Source of the DNA: Acidobacteriota bacterium
GTDB lineage: Bacteria > Acidobacteriota > Blastocatellia > Pyrinomonadales > Pyrinomonadaceae
Assembly: GCA_005790265.1 (NCBI GenBank)
Contig: SXVE01000050.1
Span: 1 to 9,174, forward strand
Direction: 5' to 3'
DNA: 9,174 nt
The notes under the pieces are model-generated. The model saw only the letters and a list, made by a program, of their open reading frames with translations. It was not told the origin of the DNA and did not search any database. Both the position numbers and the translations under genes were made by a program. This document shows, piece after piece, positions 6,114 to 9,174 of the stretch (position 1 is the stretch's first letter; the number at the start of each line of letters is the position of its first letter).

Positions 6114-7037
6114 ATGACAATACTTTGGCAAACAAAATTTTTCGTCTCGCTGCTGATTTTAGGTTCGGCGGCGAGCGCTTTCGGACAAAGAAACACGCGT
6201 AATAAACCGGCGGCGCAAGCAAATCCGGTTGTGTTCGCCGTTCTCGATGACGGCAAAACAATCGAACCGATTGGTGCAATCAGCAGAGGCAAACTCGCGG
6301 CGGCAAGCGGCGGCGACGGCGACGAAAAATCGCTCGTGAATTTTTCGCGCAGTTTTTACCAGCCGAAAACCGTTTACAGTTTAATTTTCGGTGCGGCGAA
6401 AAACGGAACGGTCACCGTCCAAAGCTCGAATCCGAAAGCCGAGTGTTCAAAAAGCGCGGCGACGGTGACGACCGTTTCGGCGAAAGCGAAACTGAAAAAC
6501 TTGGTGATGGGACTGGCGACCAATCAAACGGTCGGCGCCAGCGCATCGGGCGTTCGGCGTTTGCCGACGCCCGCCGAACGCGCCGAAATCGAAACGCTGG
6601 TGCGCGCCGAATTCGCCAAACAAGGCGTTTCCGCCGATGTGATCAAAGCGATGAAGTATCACAATTTGACCGCGCTCGATATAGACAATGACAAAACCCC
6701 GGAATTCGTCGGCACGTTTTGGGCGGAAAATTCGGCAAGCGAGCAGAATCAATTATTTTTTATCGCCGATAAAGCGAAAAACGGAAAATACGCGTTCGGC
6801 TACAGCGAATACGAAAAAGTAACGCCCGAACAGGTGATGAGCGGCGAATTAAAAGATTTGGCGGGCGGCATCGGTCACGAGCTTTTACTCGACGCGCTCG
6901 ATTATAACGGCGACGGAGCGGCGGAAATTTTTACGGTCGGAATGGCGTTTGAGGGTTACAACTATTACGTTTACAGCCGCCAGAACGGAAAATGGACGCG
7001 CGTTTACGAAACTTACAATTATCACTGCGCGTTTTAA
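6114..7037 (+). CDS. Exported protein of unknown function with calcium-loop-like repeats
   Basis: I do not recognise this 307-residue protein. It starts with an export signal: K8, a hydrophobic core at about 9-19 (FFVSLLILG) and an ASA cleavage site near residue 22. Residues 60-145 are low-complexity, rich in Ala, Lys, Thr and Ser. The C-terminal half contains two acidic loops of the kind found in FG-GAP/VCBS repeats: DIDNDKTPEF (189-198) and DYNGDGAAE (263-271), each followed by a beta strand (FVGTF, IFTVG). Two cysteines (111 and 305) could form a disulfide after export. The ATG lies 4 bases after the rocA stop with no evident Shine-Dalgarno, so translation may depend on coupling to rocA. 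The hairpin at 7061-7094 ends the unit. A periplasmic or outer-surface role is inferred; no enzymatic motif is visible. Confidence 0.8.
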   Translation: MTILWQTKFFVSLLILGSAASAFGQRNTRNKPAAQANPVVFAVLDDGKTIEPIGAISRGKLAAASGGDGDEKSLVNFSRSFYQPKTVYSLIFGAAKNGTVTVQSSNPKAECSKSAATVTTVSAKAKLKNLVMGLATNQTVGASASGVRRLPTPAERAEIETLVRAEFAKQGVSADVIKAMKYHNLTALDIDNDKTPEFVGTFWAENSASEQNQLFFIADKAKNGKYAFGYSEYEKVTPEQVMSGELKDLAGGIGHELLLDALDYNGDGAAEIFTVGMAFEGYNYYVYSRQNGKWTRVYETYNYHCAF

Positions 7038-7060
7038 AATCGCGAGAAATTTTTGAAAGT

Positions 7061-7094
7061 AAAAAGGCGCGGGTTTTACGCTCGCGTCTTTTTT
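7061..7094 (+). terminator. Terminator of the def-rocA unit
   Basis: AAAAAGGCGCGGG (7061-7073) pairs with 7081-7093 (CTCGCGTCTTTTT) around a 7-base loop, with two G-U pairs, and ends in a T run. It starts 23 bases after the stop at 7037. Confidence 0.88.
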
Positions 7095-7103
7095 CATTAT
7101 GAT
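7075..7103 (+). promoter_or_regulatory. Candidate promoter for fmt-trhO-rsmB
   Basis: TTTACG (7075-7080, 4 of 6 matches to the -35 box) and TATGAT (7098-7103, 5 of 6 to the -10 box) are exactly 17 bases apart. The predicted leader of about 23 bases includes AGGG at 7120-7123, nine bases before the fmt ATG. The -35 box falls in the terminator loop, so the two elements overlap. Confidence 0.4.
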
Positions 7104-7132
7104 TAACGTTTCGCCGAAAAGGGCGCAAATTT

Positions 7133-8062
7133 ATGAAAATCGTTTTTATGGGAACGCCGCAGGCGGCGGTTGCCAGTCTGGAAAGAATCATCAAAGACGG
7201 TCACGAAATCGTCGCGGTTTACACGCAGCCCGACCGACCGGCGGGACGCGGCAATAAATTAGCCGCGCCGCCGATCAAAGAGTTCGCCGCCAAACTCGAT
7301 TTGCCGATTTTTCAACCGACGAAAATCAAAACGCCCGACGCGCTCGAACTTTTCAAATCGCACGCAGCCGATGTCGCCGTCGTCGTCGCTTACGGCAGAA
7401 TTTTGCCGAAAAGTTTTCTCGAAGCGTTCCCGAAAGGCGCGATCAACGTCCATTTTTCGCTGTTGCCGAAATATCGCGGCGCCGCGCCGGTCAACTGGGC
7501 GATTGTCAACGGCGAAACAAAAACCGGCGTGACGACGATGCAGATGGACGAAGGTTTAGACACGGGCGCAATTCTTCTGCAAAGGGAAGCGGCAATTGAT
7601 AAAGATGAAACGGCAATTGAATTGATGGAAAAACTAGCCGTTCTCGGCGCGGATTTGCTGTCGGAAACGCTCGCGATGATAAACGAATTAACTGCGCAAA
7701 CGCAAAATGACGATGAGGCGACGCTCGCGCCGATTATGCACAAAGAAGATGGAAGAATTGATTGGAGTAAACCCGCGACGGAAATCAGCAACCAGATTCG
7801 CGGATTTCAGCCGTTTCCGACGAGCTATGCAAAATATCAGGATAAAAAATTAACAGTTTGGCGAGCAGCGCCCGTAATTATTGAAAATTTAACAGCGGGA
7901 CGCGGCGCGATCATCGAGGCAAAAGGCGACAAACTTTTTGTCGCGTGCGGCAATCAAACGGTTTTGCAAATTGAAGAACTGCAATCGGAAGGAAAAAAAA
8001 GAATGCCGACGCGCGATTTTTTGAACGGCGTGAAATTCCGAACCGGCGAAAAATTAGATTAA
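7133..8062 (+). CDS. fmt: Methionyl-tRNA formyltransferase
   Basis: Fmt transfers a formyl group from 10-formyltetrahydrofolate to initiator Met-tRNA, giving the fMet-tRNA that starts translation. The 309-residue product has the usual two domains. The N-terminal formyltransferase domain opens with KIVFMGTPQ (2-10), then QPDRPAGRG (32-40), AYGRILP (86-92), NVHFSLLPKYRGAAP (105-119) and MDEGLDTGAIL (138-148); the family's catalytic residues Asn105, His107 and Asp143 are all present. The C-terminal tRNA-binding domain contains HKEDGRIDW (203-211), RGFQPFP (223-229) and RMPTRDFLNG (290-299). An AGGG Shine-Dalgarno lies nine bases before ATG 7133. trhO follows 28 bases later. The substrate-generating partner, def, which acts on formylated products, is upstream in the window. 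Confidence 0.97.
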   Translation: MKIVFMGTPQAAVASLERIIKDGHEIVAVYTQPDRPAGRGNKLAAPPIKEFAAKLDLPIFQPTKIKTPDALELFKSHAADVAVVVAYGRILPKSFLEAFPKGAINVHFSLLPKYRGAAPVNWAIVNGETKTGVTTMQMDEGLDTGAILLQREAAIDKDETAIELMEKLAVLGADLLSETLAMINELTAQTQNDDEATLAPIMHKEDGRIDWSKPATEISNQIRGFQPFPTSYAKYQDKKLTVWRAAPVIIENLTAGRGAIIEAKGDKLFVACGNQTVLQIEELQSEGKKRMPTRDFLNGVKFRTGEKLD

Positions 8063-8090
8063 AAACTTCAAATTAAAACTTACAAGAAAA

Positions 8091-8897
8091 ATGTCCGAAC
8101 TCGCGTATCAAATCATCACTTTTTACGAATTCAAGCGGCTGGAAAATCTGCCGGAACTCAAAGCGCGTTTGAAATCCGCGATGGACGAACTTTCGATCAA
8201 AGGCACGATTATTATTGCCGAAGAAGGTTTTAATTCGACTGTTTCGGGACTGATCGCCGACATCGAAAAGTTTATCGCAGTTCTCGAAAAAGAATTGGCG
8301 ACCCAGCTGAAATACAAATCTTCTTTTCACGAGGAACGTCCGTTTTTGAAGGCGAAAGTGCGGATTAAAAACGAGATAGTATCGCTGCGGCAAGCGGTTG
8401 AAATCGAAAAGGGAATCGGCACGCACGCGAAACCGGCGGATTGGAATCGGATAATTTCCGACGAAAACACGATTATTCTCGACACACGCAACGATTACGA
8501 AGTCGAAGTCGGGACTTTTCGCGGCGCGATTAATCCGAAAATCGAAAAATTCAGCGACCTGCCCGATTACGTTCGCAAAAACTTTAATCCGCAGGAAAAC
8601 AGACGGTTTGCGATGTTCTGCACCGGCGGAATTCGCTGCGAGAAATTTGCGCCGCTAATGAAAGAAATGGGTTTTGAAGAGGTTTATCAGCTCGAAGGCG
8701 GAATTTTGAAATACCTCGAAGAAACGCCGGAAAACGAGAGTTTGTGGGAAGGCGAATGTTTCGTTTTTGACGACCGAATCACGGTTGATAACAATTTAAT
8801 GCCGGGAAAAACCGCTGATGCGCGTCCGCTTTCGGTCAATCCGCCGCAAAAGAAAAACGCTGCAAATCCGGCGCAAAACGAAACGAAAAAACGATAA
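8091..8897 (+). CDS. trhO: tRNA U34 hydroxylase TrhO (rhodanese family)
   Basis: TrhO (formerly YceA/YbfQ) uses molecular oxygen to hydroxylate uridine 34 of certain tRNAs to 5-hydroxyuridine, the precursor of cmo5U/mcmo5U, which widens wobble decoding. The 268-residue protein has an N-terminal acylphosphatase-like domain (FYEFKRL 11-17, GTIIIAEEGFNSTVSG 38-53), a linker with HEERPFLKAKVRIKNEIV (80-97), and a rhodanese domain with DTRNDYEVEVGTFRGAINP (131-149), the active-loop Cys177 in MFCTGGIRCEK (175-185), LEGGILKYLE (201-210) and the family's C-terminal WEGECFVFDDR (219-229). The tail after about 235 is short and basic, without the cysteine-rich extension seen in longer homologues. The start has no good Shine-Dalgarno. 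It lies 28 bases after fmt and 7 bases before rsmB, suggesting an operon of RNA-acting enzymes. Confidence 0.92.
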   Translation: MSELAYQIITFYEFKRLENLPELKARLKSAMDELSIKGTIIIAEEGFNSTVSGLIADIEKFIAVLEKELATQLKYKSSFHEERPFLKAKVRIKNEIVSLRQAVEIEKGIGTHAKPADWNRIISDENTIILDTRNDYEVEVGTFRGAINPKIEKFSDLPDYVRKNFNPQENRRFAMFCTGGIRCEKFAPLMKEMGFEEVYQLEGGILKYLEETPENESLWEGECFVFDDRITVDNNLMPGKTADARPLSVNPPQKKNAANPAQNETKKR

Positions 8898-8904
8898 AAA
8901 ACGA

Positions 8905-9174
8905 ATGAAAATTGCGCCCGCCAGAATCGCCGCGTACGAAATTCTCTCGAAAATCGAAGCGGAAAAAGCGTTTTCGTCGGCACTTTTGCCGATTTACGAA
9001 GAAAAGCTCGACGCGAAAGATCGGGCGTTATGTCACGAATTGACGCTCGGCGTTTTGCGCAAACAGATTCGTCTTGACCGGATCATCGAAAAACTCTCGA
9101 ACGGCAAAAAAATTGATGCGGCGATCAGAATAATTTTGCGTATCGCGCTTTATCAATTGATTTACCTCGACAAA
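8905..9174 (+). CDS. rsmB: 16S rRNA cytosine-967 methyltransferase, N-terminal part
   Basis: The reading frame begins at ATG 8905 and runs 90 codons without a stop to the right edge, so only the N-terminal NusB-like domain is seen. The text matches that domain of RsmB (also called Sun): PARIAAYEILSKIE (5-18), the turn AKDRALCHELTLGVLR (38-53), LDRIIEKL (58-65) and IILRIALYQLIYLDK (76-90). The S-adenosylmethionine-binding domain and catalytic cysteines lie outside the window. Alone this domain could also belong to NusB, but the N-terminal PARIAAYEIL pattern and the position after fmt favour RsmB. There is no Shine-Dalgarno; the start is 7 bases after the trhO stop, so coupling is plausible. 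Confidence 0.88.
   Translation, partial: MKIAPARIAAYEILSKIEAEKAFSSALLPIYEEKLDAKDRALCHELTLGVLRKQIRLDRIIEKLSNGKKIDAAIRIILRIALYQLIYLDK

Overview
The window is an ordinary chromosomal stretch of a Gram-negative-type bacterium. I lean towards an Acidobacteriota lineage of the Blastocatellia/Pyrinomonadales kind. The reasons are the mix of genes (a bacterial deoxyhypusine-synthase-like protein, a CsbD/glycine-zipper stress protein, a sorbosone-dehydrogenase-type propeller), the YraN variant with an insertion before its GEIDLIA motif, and weak or absent Shine-Dalgarno sites before many genes. This is inference from style and family memory, not a database match. I see no tRNA, rRNA, CRISPR array, insertion sequence or phage gene.

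Left part (1-2424). A deoxyhypusine-synthase-like gene is cut by the left edge and runs rightward to 784. It converges on a leftward stress-protein gene (869-1576), and a strong hairpin flanked by A and T runs (791-841) lies between them and can stop transcription from both sides. A 380-base AT-rich gap (1577-1956) follows, then the leftward YraN-family gene (1957-2424).

Middle part (2449-7037). A secreted sorbosone/glucose-dehydrogenase-like propeller protein is divergent from yraN with only 24 bases between the start codons. It ends at 3762 and is followed by a 200-base gap holding three successive stem-loops and a TATAAT box very close to the def start. Peptide deformylase (def), the proline/arginine catabolic enzyme 1-pyrroline-5-carboxylate dehydrogenase (rocA type) and a small exported protein with calcium-loop-like repeats form a probable transcription unit that ends at a hairpin terminator (7061-7094).

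Right part (7133-9174). Methionyl-tRNA formyltransferase (fmt), the tRNA U34 hydroxylase trhO and the start of the 16S rRNA methyltransferase rsmB lie head to tail and are probably co-transcribed. Fmt formylates the initiator Met-tRNA, Def removes the formyl group from new proteins, and TrhO and RsmB modify tRNA and 16S rRNA. The window therefore holds a split version of the common bacterial def-fmt-rsmB cluster, with rocA plus a secreted protein between def and fmt, and trhO between fmt and rsmB.

I did not find a convincing new biological system. The items most worth a second look are the deoxyhypusine-synthase-like protein that lacks the expected catalytic lysine, the row of stem-loops upstream of def, and the uncharacterised exported protein next to rocA.
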